DNA of 64,000 bases from Pyxicephalus adspersus (Eukaryota; Chordata; Amphibia; Anura; Pyxicephalidae), in contig NC_092861.1 of NCBI RefSeq assembly GCF_032062135.1, positions 123,412,194-123,476,193 on the forward strand. The letters run 5' to 3'. How positions within the stretch are numbered: the stretch's first letter is position 1; every line of letters begins with the position of its first letter. The notes beneath the pieces were generated by a model. That model did not search any database, was not told the origin of the DNA, and saw only the letters and a program-made list of their open reading frames with translations. Position numbers and translations under genes: made by a program. Positions 25,319 to 35,680 of the stretch are shown here, piece after piece.

Positions 25319-25622
25319 TACTTTATAGCTCAACCAATCTCCCATGGAACTGTAGGGTTTCTCCAGAGGTTGCTATGAGTTTCATGAGCTATGAGCAATT
25401 TGTGTCTCTGCAAGTGACAGCAATGATCTTTTTGGGTATCTGTAAGGATGGTATTCTTACCACTGTCCAGCAATGTAAGAAGCATTCTTCCCACTGTCAC
25501 GCTAATGTACTGTAAACTATGGATAGGAATAGTAATAGTAATTATAGAAAGGGTTCCCTGAAGACCTGAAAGGTATTTCAGAGGTTCTCCCATGTTACAA
25601 AAAGGTCAAGAAAGGCTGCTAT
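25319..25622 (+). mobile_element. hAT-like MITE, CAGTGTTTCTCAACC family, near full length
   Basis: The termini are degenerate (TATAGCTCAACC on the left, GGTCAAGAAAGGCTG on the right), but the internal order is the most complete in the window. It runs GTAGGGTTTCTCCAGAGGTT, then GAGCAATTTGTG, then CCAGCAATGTAAG, then CACGCTAATGTACT. It ends with AGTAATTATAGAAAGGGTTC and TTTCAGAGGTTCTCCC. The frames called on both strands are repeat shadows. Confidence 0.72.
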
Positions 25623-25704
25623 ATAGTATAATTCTGTACAGTAAAAACTTTTTGGGCCATTACCATGCTATTAGGAAAGAAATTTAAATTTATACTTAGA
25701 TTTC

Positions 25705-25796
25705 TCCAGCAGATGGAGCTGTGTGCTCATGTCATTGTCATTGCAAATATGAGGTTTGTTACATATGTTACATGAGGACACATCGCCATCTACTGG
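25705..25796. repeat. Small palindromic element
   Basis: The left arm CCAGCAGATGGAGCTGTGTG and the right arm, complement CCAGTAGATGGCGATGTGTC, form an imperfect inverted repeat of about 27 bp around a 38-bp centre. It may be a short MITE. I cannot assign a family, and no clear target duplication is visible. Confidence 0.5.
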
Positions 25797-25862
25797 TGGT
25801 CAACAACCGTCACCAAGCGACCCATCATACCCAAACTAAAAGTACAAAATACTTATTTACCT

Positions 25863-26515
25863 CTATTATAATAATATACTTGTAAAAAGGGGGGGAATTA
25901 TATACAGACTAAGCCTGTATGTTTTTTTTTACAACATTAAAATTAATGTTGTTAAATCTACATACAATGGATGCATTTATTTATTTAGTACTATTTTGAA
26001 TATGATTTAGAATGTTAGCAGTGACAGGTTTATGCTCAATTCAAAACATTTTCATTATATTTTCAGGCAAAAAAAATACCATGGTTTATATCCAAATAAA
26101 GTATTTAAAGTAGATTGTTATGGTTGTCCTTTGTCTCAGTAAGTTAATCAACAGAAGAATGCCAGCCCTGGGATATATATTTAAAAATTTGTGAAAATGA
26201 GAGGAAACAAGGGCCAAACACAATTTTACTTATATCCAGATAAGTTTATTTTTGAGTATATATAGTAATATGCTTTGTCATAGGAACTTGGTCAAGAATA
26301 ACAGCAGTTTGTTTGTTTTATGTCATTATTTAATTTTTCATTGATAACCACAAAAGCTTATTTTAGAAAGTTTTGGCTTTGAAATTTTAATTTAAGGTAG
26401 GCAAGCTTATTTTGATAAAACAAAAATTTAAGTGCTTTGTTTAATTTGTATTATCACTCAGTGGCTTTTTTCATGACATTTAGCGCTGAACCCTTAAAAT
26501 GCTGTACAGTTCACT
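25863..26515. other. AT-rich non-coding stretch
   Basis: No gene or clear repeat is seen. Confidence 0.45.
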
Positions 26516-26565
26516 TTAAAGCAGAACTAAACCTATTTAAAAAAAAAAAAACTGCAAGCAGATGT
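26516..26565 (+). mobile_element. Fragment of TTAA-type MITE
   Basis: TTAAAGCAGAACTAAACC followed by an A-rich tract and CTGC is the left end of the family seen at 60702 and 62573. Only about 50 bp are recognisable. Confidence 0.5.
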
Positions 26566-26599
26566 GTTCATGTGGCTTCAGCTTTTCTATATATGAGTA

Positions 26600-26655
26600 T
26601 ACATATATATATATATATATATATGTGTCTGTGTGTGTGTTATATATGTTGTTAC
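26600..26655. repeat. (AT)n-(GT)n microsatellite
   Basis: An AT run at 26602-26624 passes into an interrupted GT run ending near 26641, then a short TATATATG. Confidence 0.9.
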
Positions 26656-27580
26656 ATGTTTACAAACATCTGCATTTTACAAAATGTGAGATTAACAAAG
26701 TTTTTAACATTGATAATATTGCAGTAAAAAAACATAAGTATAACTCATAACTGTGAATATATTTGACTTGTATGTTTGCATTTAAAATATTAATTTTAAG
26801 TTTAAGTAGGCTACTAGAAAGCTTAAAAATGTATCAAGCTGGAACTGCAGCATTTGCTATACAGGGAACATGTTATTAGAACACACAGAAATCAGTTGAC
26901 TTGTACCCAACCTTTGAGGAACTCGACAGGTTCTCTCTGCTGATTAGTGGAGCTTCAAACACTTTTAGGTGCCATCTCACCTATACAGAACCATCTGAAG
27001 GAGCACAAATGCCAAAACATAATTAGGTTTCAGCCAAAGGCCACTATGCCATAATAATGAGGAAATGTTTCAACTATTGTAGCCTACAATAAAGGAATCC
27101 ATGGGATTTCCTACAACAATAATGTTTAATTTATTTGAGCGAATGCAAAGTAACACAAAATTTTATTAAATAGTATTCAGAAAAGAAGAATGTTATTGTC
27201 CCAATCAATTTAACTAAAGTTTAAAAAAGGTGTATTATTTTTGTAAATTTTTGTATTACCAAGAAAATATAACATATACAGTATATATAAAAAAACAAAA
27301 ATCTGCTCATTTTGTCTTTTTATAAATACAGTATTAAAGAATAGACCCAGTAAGCCAATATATATCACAATTTTTAACAGTTTAAAGGGTTATATATGCA
27401 GACAAGGGTTTTTTTAAACAAATGACAAATAGGATCAAGGCAAGTTTGTCATTACTATTTTTTTATTTGTAGCTTGACTTGTTACTATGACAAAGGGTGA
27501 GAAGAGAACCCTGCTTAAAAATTTAAAAAAAATTAAAAAAATTTTAAATTTAAAAAAATTAAAAGCTTAAAAATGGAGAT
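26656..27580. other. AT-rich non-coding stretch
   Basis: No gene is seen. 27515-27570 is a low-complexity, self-complementary A/T tract of AAAATTT-like blocks. Confidence 0.5.
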
Positions 27581-27599
27581 GTGGGGGAGCATAGCATAC

Positions 27600-28315
27600 A
27601 ATAGGTGAGAAAATTGCAACTGTGATTAATTAATCATGGTTAGGACAGAAAGGATATTAGGTAGGTGAGTTTTAAATGGTGAGTTTTGAGGGCTTGTTAA
27701 AATATTTTAATATAATATTTATATATTAAGTAGAAGCAAGTCTGATGAAATGAGGGAGGAAATTCAAGAGTGTAGGAACCTACCTGGGGAAGTCTTTGTA
27801 ATGGGCATGGAAAGAGATTGTGAGCGAAAAAGTCAATAACAGGTTATTGGAGAGGGTGGTAAGGGTATATGTATATATTGGTTCCTAAATGTAAATGGGA
27901 CATAAGCCATAAGGTAGCTCAATGTAGAGATTAGCAGAGAGGAACAGCTGATGAGGAGTAGTGAGAATGATAGGTAAGTCCAAAAGATAAGTCTAGCTGC
28001 CACAATCATGGTTGATCATAGATATTAAAGTCTGGTTAGTGAAAAATCATATAGGAAGATGGTAAAGCCTTGGTCGAGTCAGGATATAATAAGACTGTGT
28101 ACCAGTAGTTTGGCAGTACCTAGCAATATTTTAGATGTGGACAGTGGAAGGCAGCATGAAATTTTATCTAAGACAGAAAGAGACAAATCATGGTTGGACA
28201 GGTCATTTTGGTGTCACCTGCATACAAATAATATTCTAGAAGAAAGAGGACCTGTGTTTGACAAGGGAAAGATAGAACAGGATGGATCCATGGGCTTGGG
28301 AGCACAACCTTTTTT
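27600..28315 (-). mobile_element. L2-clade LINE reverse-transcriptase remnant
   Basis: On the minus strand the fragment carries ordered reverse-transcriptase signatures. A YLYAGDT stretch at about 28211-28231 corresponds to the catalytic YADD motif with Asp changed to Gly. KLLVHSLIIS at about 28076-28111 corresponds to the ..LVHSLIISRLDYCN.. region. FNKPSKLT near 27670-27695 corresponds to the C-terminal FKKALKTHLF. Stops and frameshifts are present throughout, and the catalytic change alone makes it inactive. This is an old, decayed copy of the family whose tails lie at 3871 and 33271. The plus-strand 91-codon frame at 28059 is an antisense shadow. Confidence 0.68.
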
Positions 28316-30742
28316 TCTTTTAGTGGCACTGTGATATTTACTGAAAACTTCTGTAAATTATTCTATTTGGAGTAGATCAGGCACTCACTTAAACATTAAC
28401 AATGTTACCTGACTTGGGTTGATAATCTTAGACCTTTTCCACAGGAACCTCATTCACTTGGCTAGGGGATAGAGAATCCCTATAAAAACATTATGACTAT
28501 GATGATGATGATGATTAATTTTTTTATTAGTAATATTAATATGTATTTTATTTTTTTATTTATTTTTGCTGTCAATTATCCTGGCTAGGTAGATTTTCCA
28601 TCCCTGTTAGTCCTGGTGGCCATTGTTTCCCACATACAGGGTGACAGAAAACCTGGACTATAAACCTCATTGCCTATCATTAGATTAGTCTGCATTCTTA
28701 ATCAGTGGAGGTTAAATTAGCCAGAAAAGCGTAAACAGTTTGGAAAATGAGGGACTTTTGTGTACTATACACACAAAAACAAAATAATGCCAAAAATGAT
28801 TTATTAATACATGAAAGGTAAGAATAAAGCTAAGAATTTGATTTGTTTTTTTGGACAGTACAGACTATCCTAGACACCTGATGTTCTTGGATAAGTGCCT
28901 GTTGTAATACATCAACAAACTAGTATTTCTCCAACTGGTGATAAAAAAAATTCCAAGCCCAGCACAATGGAACTGTTTATGCTAAATCTTGAACTAGAAA
29001 AATAGTTTCTACTTAGAAACATGGTTGGAAAGTCTGTCTCTAAAAAAGTTTTTAAGTGTTCATGTTCAAGTTGCCTTATACGGTAATTGAAGGTTCTTAT
29101 GTTGATTTGCCTTACTCCTCCTTTTGATAAAGCAGCTATTGATGCTGTGAATTGTGTTGAGTACGTTTTTGAGGCCCCATTGATGATCTTCACCTGCAAA
29201 GTGGTTTCCTCTATAACTTCATGTTAATGACTACAATGGAAGCTATGGAAGTGCATTTTTTTCACAAAATATTTACTACTTTGACTACTCACTATGTGTT
29301 AAACAGCATAGCATCCAAACACTTTTTTATGTCATATGTGTGTTATGTCTTTTGTTCTGCAAATTTTTTCAGCTTTTGATATACTGCTCATGTCAATAAG
29401 ATCCCGTTTCTAATTACAAGCAATTTTTGTAGCTCAAGTGCCTGTTGTAAGTTAAAGGGTAGCGAAACAAGAAGCTTAGATGAAATTTTTCAAGGCAAGA
29501 TTTGGTCTGAAGATTTGATCTTAAGAGTGTTGTCAGCCTCAGTAGGAAGATAAGATCACGTGAGAAAAGTAATTTTTTTTTCGGCAATAATTCCAAAGTT
29601 TGTTTTTAAGTGGCTGGTGTTTCATTATAAGCCCAGTTGATTCCCGCTACCATAACTCTAGCTCCTAAAGTTACATGGTGATGTAAAGAAAAACTCCTTG
29701 CACCCACTGTAAACTGTATACATTATAGTGCATCATTGTCCAACTTCCATTTAGAAGCTGAGGCCATTTTCCAGGATCCAGAAAGTCTGCCTGGATTAAC
29801 TGTTCACCATAGATCATTCTGACCAGCTATTAGCAATTCCTTAAAAGGACATGTGAAAGAAATTTATATTGTGGAATTCTTCACTGTGTTAAGCTTTGGA
29901 ATTAGAAGACCATCTGCCAGGGAAGATCTGCGCATCTTATGTTCATGCAATTATTTTAATTGCTCCTTGGTGGCACATTCTATTGTCTATGTGTTCTTTT
30001 TTTTCACCGGACAGCTAGCTCTTGTCTCATCATAGTAAATATTTCCTGTAGAGTTTTCCTTAATTGTTAAATGCATTTAGTTACAATTACACTTTACACC
30101 TATAGTGACATTGATGAATGTCTTGTGCTGTTTCACAAAAAAAAAAACACTTCGGCTTACATTTGGGCACTGGAAAGAGAATCTGCTCTCATGAATCTTA
30201 GAAATGCCAGCAGGATTGAAATTCTAATACAAAAGTGCCAGACATTCTAAACAATGTATTTAATATTCAAGGATGTAAATGCAAGGCTTATATTCTAGTA
30301 AGATTTTTAGATTGTCAGTGGTTATTTATCGTGCAAAAGCATCCATCGTAGATTTGCAGCAACTATAATTTTGTGGTGAAAAGCTTTTACATAAATATAG
30401 TGTCTAAAGAACTGTACTATAGTAAGTAGACACTTGACTAGCCCATGTACATGGACAGCGACTCACAAGCAAATCAAATGTAGTATTTTTACTGGGTGCT
30501 ATAGAAATGCTTTGATTTGGGGTCTAGTCAGTTGCTTCAAGCTTCTTTTTAAACTGTTGTTGTGACTTGTATGGTGATGTTTACAATCTCAAAAACACAA
30601 AGGTTAACTGTCTTTTAGCAAAACAAAAATGAAAAACTATCACTTTTATCAATTAAATTGTGTGAATATTCCCTTTTATTATCCAAAATCATCAAAAATT
30701 TCTGCTTGAGAGATTTCTCCTCTGCATTCTTTCTGATGACCA
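28316..30742. other. Non-coding stretch without recognised gene
   Basis: No gene is supported. A (GAT)n run lies at 28498-28516, followed by an A/T-rich tract. The 95-codon minus-strand frame at 28912-29199 has no recognisable domain and is treated as chance. Confidence 0.5.
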
Positions 30743-31060
30743 TTTTATTATTATTATTATACAGTATTTATATAGCGCCATCATATTACGCAGCGCTGTA
30801 CATAGTCGTGTCACTAACTGTCCCTCAAAGGAGCTCACAATCTAATGTCCCTACCATAGTCATATGTGATTAATGTAGTCTAAGGTCAATTGTTAGGGAG
30901 AAGCCAATGAACCTAACTGCATGTTTTTGGGATGTGGGAGGAAACCCACGCAGACACGGGGAGAACCTGCAAACTCCATGCAGATAGTGTCCTGGCTGGG
31001 ATTCGAACCTAGGACCTAGCGCTGCAAAGGCCAGAGTGCTAACCCCTGAGCCACCGTGCA
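30743..31060 (-). mobile_element. tRNA-derived SINE with L2-type tail, near full length
   Basis: Read on the minus strand, the head has an RNA polymerase III A box (TGGCTCAGGGGTTAGCAC, about 31037-31053) and a B box (AGGTTCGAATCCC, 30998-31010), so it is tRNA-derived. A central body with TCTCCCCGTGTCTGCGTGGG and CCTCCCACATCCC follows. The 3' end is CAGCGCTGCGTAATATGATG then GCGCTATATAAATACTG, with a short AAT tail. The tail matches the LINE tails at 3871 and 33271, implying mobilisation by that LINE. It is not a functional tRNA gene. Confidence 0.85.
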
Positions 31061-31062
31061 CC

Positions 31063-31228
31063 AAGACAAGAAGATAGAAGATAGATAATTTTGGAAGGAC
31101 CTGGGTGTCCCAGCAACCCCGAAAAGGATCTGGTGAAGGACAAAAAAAATTTGAGGATCTGGATCAACCAGGTTCTCCCATAACAGTCCATCTTCTTCAG
31201 TGTTATAGAGCTTTAAAAAACAGGCCCA
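31063..31228. mobile_element. Palindromic MITE, subfamily B, left-truncated
   Basis: The sequence runs from AGAAGATAGAAGATAG, through ACCTGGGTGTCCCAGCAA, to AACCAGGTTCTCCCATAACA, ending ACAGGCCCA. This is subfamily B order. The left terminus is absent and the copy abuts the 5' end of the SINE at 31060, so the SINE may have landed in its left arm or the arm was deleted. The frames 31016-31246 are repeat shadows. Confidence 0.65.
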
Positions 31229-32764
31229 AAGTGTGGGAAAATACAAAGTTTTTGAGTAAGAGGTGAATGGAAATTTTTCAATGGGGATTGGTGTTCAAGA
31301 GATAATGATAGAAAATCATCTGTACTTCTAGGAACTTACTATAATTTCCTGTTTTGTCCCCAAAACAGAAAGTGAAAGAAAATCAGGGAACAACAAATAA
31401 ATGAATATAGTAATGTTTTAACCCTTTATAGAAAACTAAAAAAGAAAATCTTTAGAAATAGACACAGGTTGCAAAGCTGCAAAACATTTTCATCATTGGA
31501 TTAAACATTGAATCTGGCAATTGATTCCTACATACATATTTTAATCATTACTTAGTAACATTACTAAATATTTTCATAACATTTCACTTCAAATTGTCTG
31601 CTTCTCCATGTCCTGCAGTCTTTTGATTGGTAGATTGTACAGCCCAATAGTAATTCTTCATACAAAGCGGACAGTAGTATGCATGTACATAAGTAGATGT
31701 CTGTCTATGATTGTAATAGGGGGATTAGACTGTAAACATTTAAAACAAGAGACATATGTATACAGTTCTGTGTTTTATGTAACATTCTAAGTATAATTTA
31801 GTGCTATACAAACTCATAAAATAAATGGTATTCATTTAGAGAATTTATCCTTGACTGTATAAAATACAATAAATCTGGACAACACTGAATAATAGCACAT
31901 CCAGGAGAATAACAACCAGATTTTTGTTTTTTGCTTTTTTTTTATTATTTATTTCTTTTGTTTTCTCAAAATCAATCATTGTTGATTTTTAAACGTTTAA
32001 CTCTTCCAAGACCAGACTAAATGTTACATGTAGCAGTATCTGCATGCATCCGTTAACGCTGTGATTAATTTGTCTCCCTGAAATATGTCAACTTCTTCTA
32101 ACAAAGTGCCTCTGTTTGTGAGAAGCAGAATGACAGTTCTAAACAATGTCATATGTTTCGTTATGACATCATAGTAATTACATGAACTGGAATGATGCTA
32201 ATTGCTTCCTGATCGCTGTATCTGACAGCAATACTGCTAAGTTCTAGTATTATAGGACATTTATTAATGTATGCTTACAGTACAGGGCAGCAAGCTGATA
32301 AACTTAAAGTTTATCCAAACCAAAAACAAAAATGTATTTTAGAGCTTACCTTGGATGACATCCCTATGTTTTTTTCTGTATTTTCATCTAGTAATCCTGT
32401 AAATAGCATTCTTCCTAGCTAGCCTCACTGCTCTACTTTACTTTTTACAGGGAGCCATGGTTGTCACTCAGAATGGACTTCAAACATGTCTGCCTTTATT
32501 TATTTTGGTTGCATGGTTGGGATGGAGGGAATAGTAGTTTTACGGTACATGACATTGTTTTGTGCACACAGTTCAGCTCAAAGCTCATTTTTTCTAGAAA
32601 AATTTCAAGTATTTTTGAACCTTGTGCAAATGTACTTTCCATAATCCATAAAGAAAAACAAATTTACTATTTTAAAGGCAGAGTTGGAATTAGGACTCAT
32701 TTACACCTAGTGCACCAAGTTAACGCAAGTTTGTTTTTTGTTTTTTATAAGCTCACAGCCTAAA
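31229..32764. other. Non-coding stretch without recognised gene
   Basis: No gene or clear repeat is seen. The 100-codon frame at 32461 shows no domain or splice context. Confidence 0.5.
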
Positions 32765-33225
32765 TTAAATGAACCACACTTACCTTAATTTCACAAATCC
32801 CTCTATCACGCTGGAGATGTCTAATCCAGTCCCGCGCCGTCCTGGAATCCTCCTTCTTCCCAGCAAGCAGGAAGTGCCGGACACGCCATCTTGCTTTGGT
32901 TACGTCACCCAATCTTGCACTGCACAGGCGCAAGATCAGGTGATGTAGCATGCTGTAAAGTAAAAAAAAGAGTGCCGATCTAAATGCACGTACATGAGTT
33001 TGGCATTTCTTTCCCTTCAATGTAGGAAAATGCCCCCAAGGACGGGTATGCACAGTAGGAGCAGCCAGGAACCTTCTGGTATATGTGACGTAGGTATCCG
33101 AAGAAGCTCTGCTCTCCCATTCTGTTTTGATTACTGTTGCAATCAAGAAAAAAGGGGAGGGTTCTCACCCTCATTTAAAAAAAAAGGTGTTGCAGGAAAA
33201 AAAAGAATAACATTTTTGCTTTTTT

Positions 33226-33232
33226 ATTATTA

Positions 33233-33270
<38 letters not shown>
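33226..33270. repeat. (ATT)n microsatellite, LINE tail
   Basis: About 14 ATT units with one ATC interruption, directly joined to the L2-like tail at 33271. Confidence 0.9.
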
Positions 33271-33405
33271 AAACAGGATTTATATAGCGCCAATATATTA
33301 CGCAGCACTGTGCATAAAATAAAGATTGCAAATGACAGACGAATACAGACAGTGAGAAGACCCTGCCGCGAAGAGCTTACGATCTAGAACATAAAACGGT
33401 AGACT
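33271..33405 (-). mobile_element. L2-clade LINE 3' end fragment, nested
   Basis: On the minus strand it reads from a GTAAGCTCTTCGCGGCAGGG motif, through TGTCTGTATTCGTCTGTCA, to TAATATATTGGCGCTATATA and the AAT tract. It is better preserved than the copy at 3871. It lies inside the TTAA-flanked element, so it inserted after that element did. Confidence 0.75.
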
Positions 33406-33436
33406 AGTAAAAATATTGGTGATAGGTCCACTTTAA

Positions 33437-34384
33437 GTAAATCACCCCCAAAGTCTGTAAAATTCAAACCATTTGCACACTGAACGCTAGTAACGTCATC
33501 CTTTTTTGTCAAACATTGCCACATGTTGTGGTATCAGAATTTTCAAGTTTGTTAACATGTTACCACAAAGAAATTGTGTACATGGGCTTTTAAAGTTTTA
33601 TTCTCTCTCTTTAACCTGAGAAGGTCATAAAAGTGGATTAAGATTAAAAGAATTTCCCAAGTATAAATGATGTTGTGCTATTTTTTTAAAAAGCCCAGAC
33701 TACATTTGTAACTACATTCCATGTCATCTTTTTGATCTGTTGGTTTTTGCACTTGTAATAGCAACTTGTATTTATTTGTCACTTCAATATTACCGCATCG
33801 AAACGTTTCAGTAAGTGTTCCAAAGTAGGAAGTGTTCTTGTATAACAGAGATCAACCTCAGCTTCTGAAAGCTGCTAGTAAACACTCTAAAGGTCAACAC
33901 AGCAGAAACAATAAGGAAAAAAACCTTCTCTATGAATGTTACACAGCATAGATAAATCAGCACACTCATGGTGTTAAGGACACAACATGGATATAAATTT
34001 CAACTCATTGGTAACTGAAAAAAACAGTCCAACCAGCTCTTCTTTGCTTGGTGTGCCATTCACTCTGTTGTGTTATTTATTCAGAAGTAAGTAAGTCTGT
34101 TACAAGTTATCATCCAAATGTCATTCTGACATTTCTAAGTAGACTTCCACGTTTGATTTATTTCCTTAAACCTCAATCATGAAAAGCAATGAATTATCTC
34201 TAAATTACTACTTGCATCTTGACTGTTACAGTCATCTTTTCAAATTGAAATTCAGACAATTCAATCCAATTATGTCCTCATGATATTTTTTATTTTGTGC
34301 ATGCAGCAAGTATAAGTATCTGAATTTGCCCCAATAAAGACCGCCCGATATCCCCTACAATGCCCACACTCTAAATAAGTCTAA
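33437..34384. other. Non-coding stretch without recognised gene
   Basis: No gene or clear repeat is seen. Confidence 0.5.
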
Positions 34385-34520
34385 GGGCTCTATTTATTAA
34401 ACAGGGAATCTGACATTCCTTCAAACATTCCCTCATTTCGATCATTTACCGCCATCCATAGACCTGGAAGATTCCCACCAGGGAATTTTTGAGGGAATCC
34501 GTGTTTTATAAATACAGCCC
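34385..34520. mobile_element. Short palindromic MITE, GGGCTCTATTTATTAAAC type
   Basis: The left end GGGCTCTATTTATTAAAC and the right end GTTTTATAAATACAGCCC are imperfect inverted repeats. Inner blocks AGGGAATC and GGGAATCC also pair. The termini share the pattern GGGCNNNATTTATTAAA with the larger foldback family, suggesting one superfamily with different interiors. Confidence 0.65.
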
Positions 34521-34629
34521 AAAGTAAGGGTTCTGATTTGTTTAAATAAGTGTTTTCACTGAGTATACTCTGCATCAGGAAAGAGCAGAGGATTTTGCAG
34601 CTCCAGTATTATCTTGAATTGTTGGAAAG

Positions 34630-34697
34630 ACATTTTACACAGCACATCACAGTACATAGCCATGCCACTAATTGTCCCTCGAAGTAGCTTACATTCT

Positions 34698-34740
<43 letters not shown>
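34630..34740 (-). mobile_element. SINE tail fragment plus (AT)n tract
   Basis: CACAGTACATAGCCATGCCA and AATTGTCCCTCGAAGTAGCT match the body of the SINE at 30743 (GCTGTACATAGTCGTGTCAC, TGTCCCTCAAAGGAGCTC). Head and tail are both missing. A TA dinucleotide run occupies 34700-34740. Confidence 0.65.
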
Positions 34741-35037
34741 CTTACTCATATGGCATTAACCTATCAGTGCTAATTAAACTATTAGTATTCTTTTAGAGGA
34801 ACCTTGGGTGTCTGTAGGAACCTGGACAAGAGTTCAAAAATGGCACATAGGTTTCCTAGACCTGACCCCTATTTCTAGCGCTCACTAGAGCCCTGTTCCT
34901 GCTTTCTACATATTCAGGATCTTTTTTCATGAGAAAAGTCTTGAAATTCTGGTTTATTTTGTAGAACTTTCCACAAAATAACCTGATGCATTTCTCCAAC
35001 ACTGACACCTCACCCCTCCAATACTAGACAGTAATTA

Positions 35038-35680
35038 GCAGGATACGAATGTAATGTATGAGAATGCCTTCAACAAAAGCATCCTTTCAATGCGGCTTCC
35101 CATTCCTGACAGTTCCAACATTGCCCTTATTGGCTTCATAGTACTGTCACGTACTTTTTACTTCTACCTGCCCCTTACTAGCACTACCTTGTCCTCAACC
35201 AACTATTCTTAGTTGACGACCCAATTTTATTTTCACCATTTTTATGGCTTTCTGGCTACAGCAGTTAAAGTCTTGGTGAAGCACTGGGCCATAGCTACAT
35301 GCATAATCTTTGGGGGTTGACAAAATAGGTTTTTTAAAATTGTCTTGATTTTGTTAGCAGGATAAGAATGTAATGTATGAGAAGGAATTTAACAAAGCAT
35401 CCCTTCAATGCAAGATGTGGCTTCCTGTTCCTGACAATTGCTACCTTGCCCTTATTGGCTTCTTAGTACTGCCACCTAGCCTCTACTTTTACTTGCCCCT
35501 TACTAGCGCTACCTTGACCTCAACCGACTAATCTTAGTTAACCTATCCAGTTTTATTTTCACCATTTTTATGGCTTTCTGGCCACTGCAGTTAATGTCTT
35601 GGTGGAGCACTGGGCCACAGCTAGGTGCATAATTTTCAAGGTTGACAGAAAAGATCTTTAAAGTTGTCTTGATGTTGTTA
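35038..35680. repeat. Two-copy tandem duplication, period about 319 bp
   Basis: Unit 1 is 35038-35356 and unit 2 is 35357-35680. Both start GCAGGATA(C/A)GAATGTAATG and end in TTGTCTTGAT(T/G)TTGTTA. Shared blocks include TTGCCCTTATTGGCTTC, a TTTTATTTTCACCATTTTTA block and GAGCACTGGGCCA or its variant. Identity is high, judged by eye at well over 80 percent with small indels. The unit has no coding frame and matches no repeat I know. The copies have clearly diverged, so the duplication is not recent. Confidence 0.88.

Larger units (their letters stand above)
32765..33436. mobile_element. TTAA-flanked DNA transposon with nested LINE tail
   Basis: The left edge reads TTAAATGAACC and the right edge GGTCCACTTTAA, so TTAA bounds both sides with related inner termini. 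This fits piggyBac- or Kolobok-type TTAA targeting. The interior 32800-33180 is CpG-richer than its surroundings, with CCCGCGCCGTCCTGG, CATCTTGCTTTGG and GTGACGTAGG blocks. An L2 3' end with its ATT tract lies inside near 33226-33405. The overlapping frames at 32760-33269 on both strands are not genes. Confidence 0.55.

Noticed and set aside
30998..31053. tRNA-like A and B boxes suggesting a tRNA gene
   Set aside because: The boxes form the head of a SINE: a central body and an L2-type tail follow directly, and no complete cloverleaf is visible.
32760..33146. 128-codon minus-strand open frame
   Set aside because: It lies entirely in the TTAA-flanked repeat, overlaps an equally open plus-strand frame, and has no recognisable domain.
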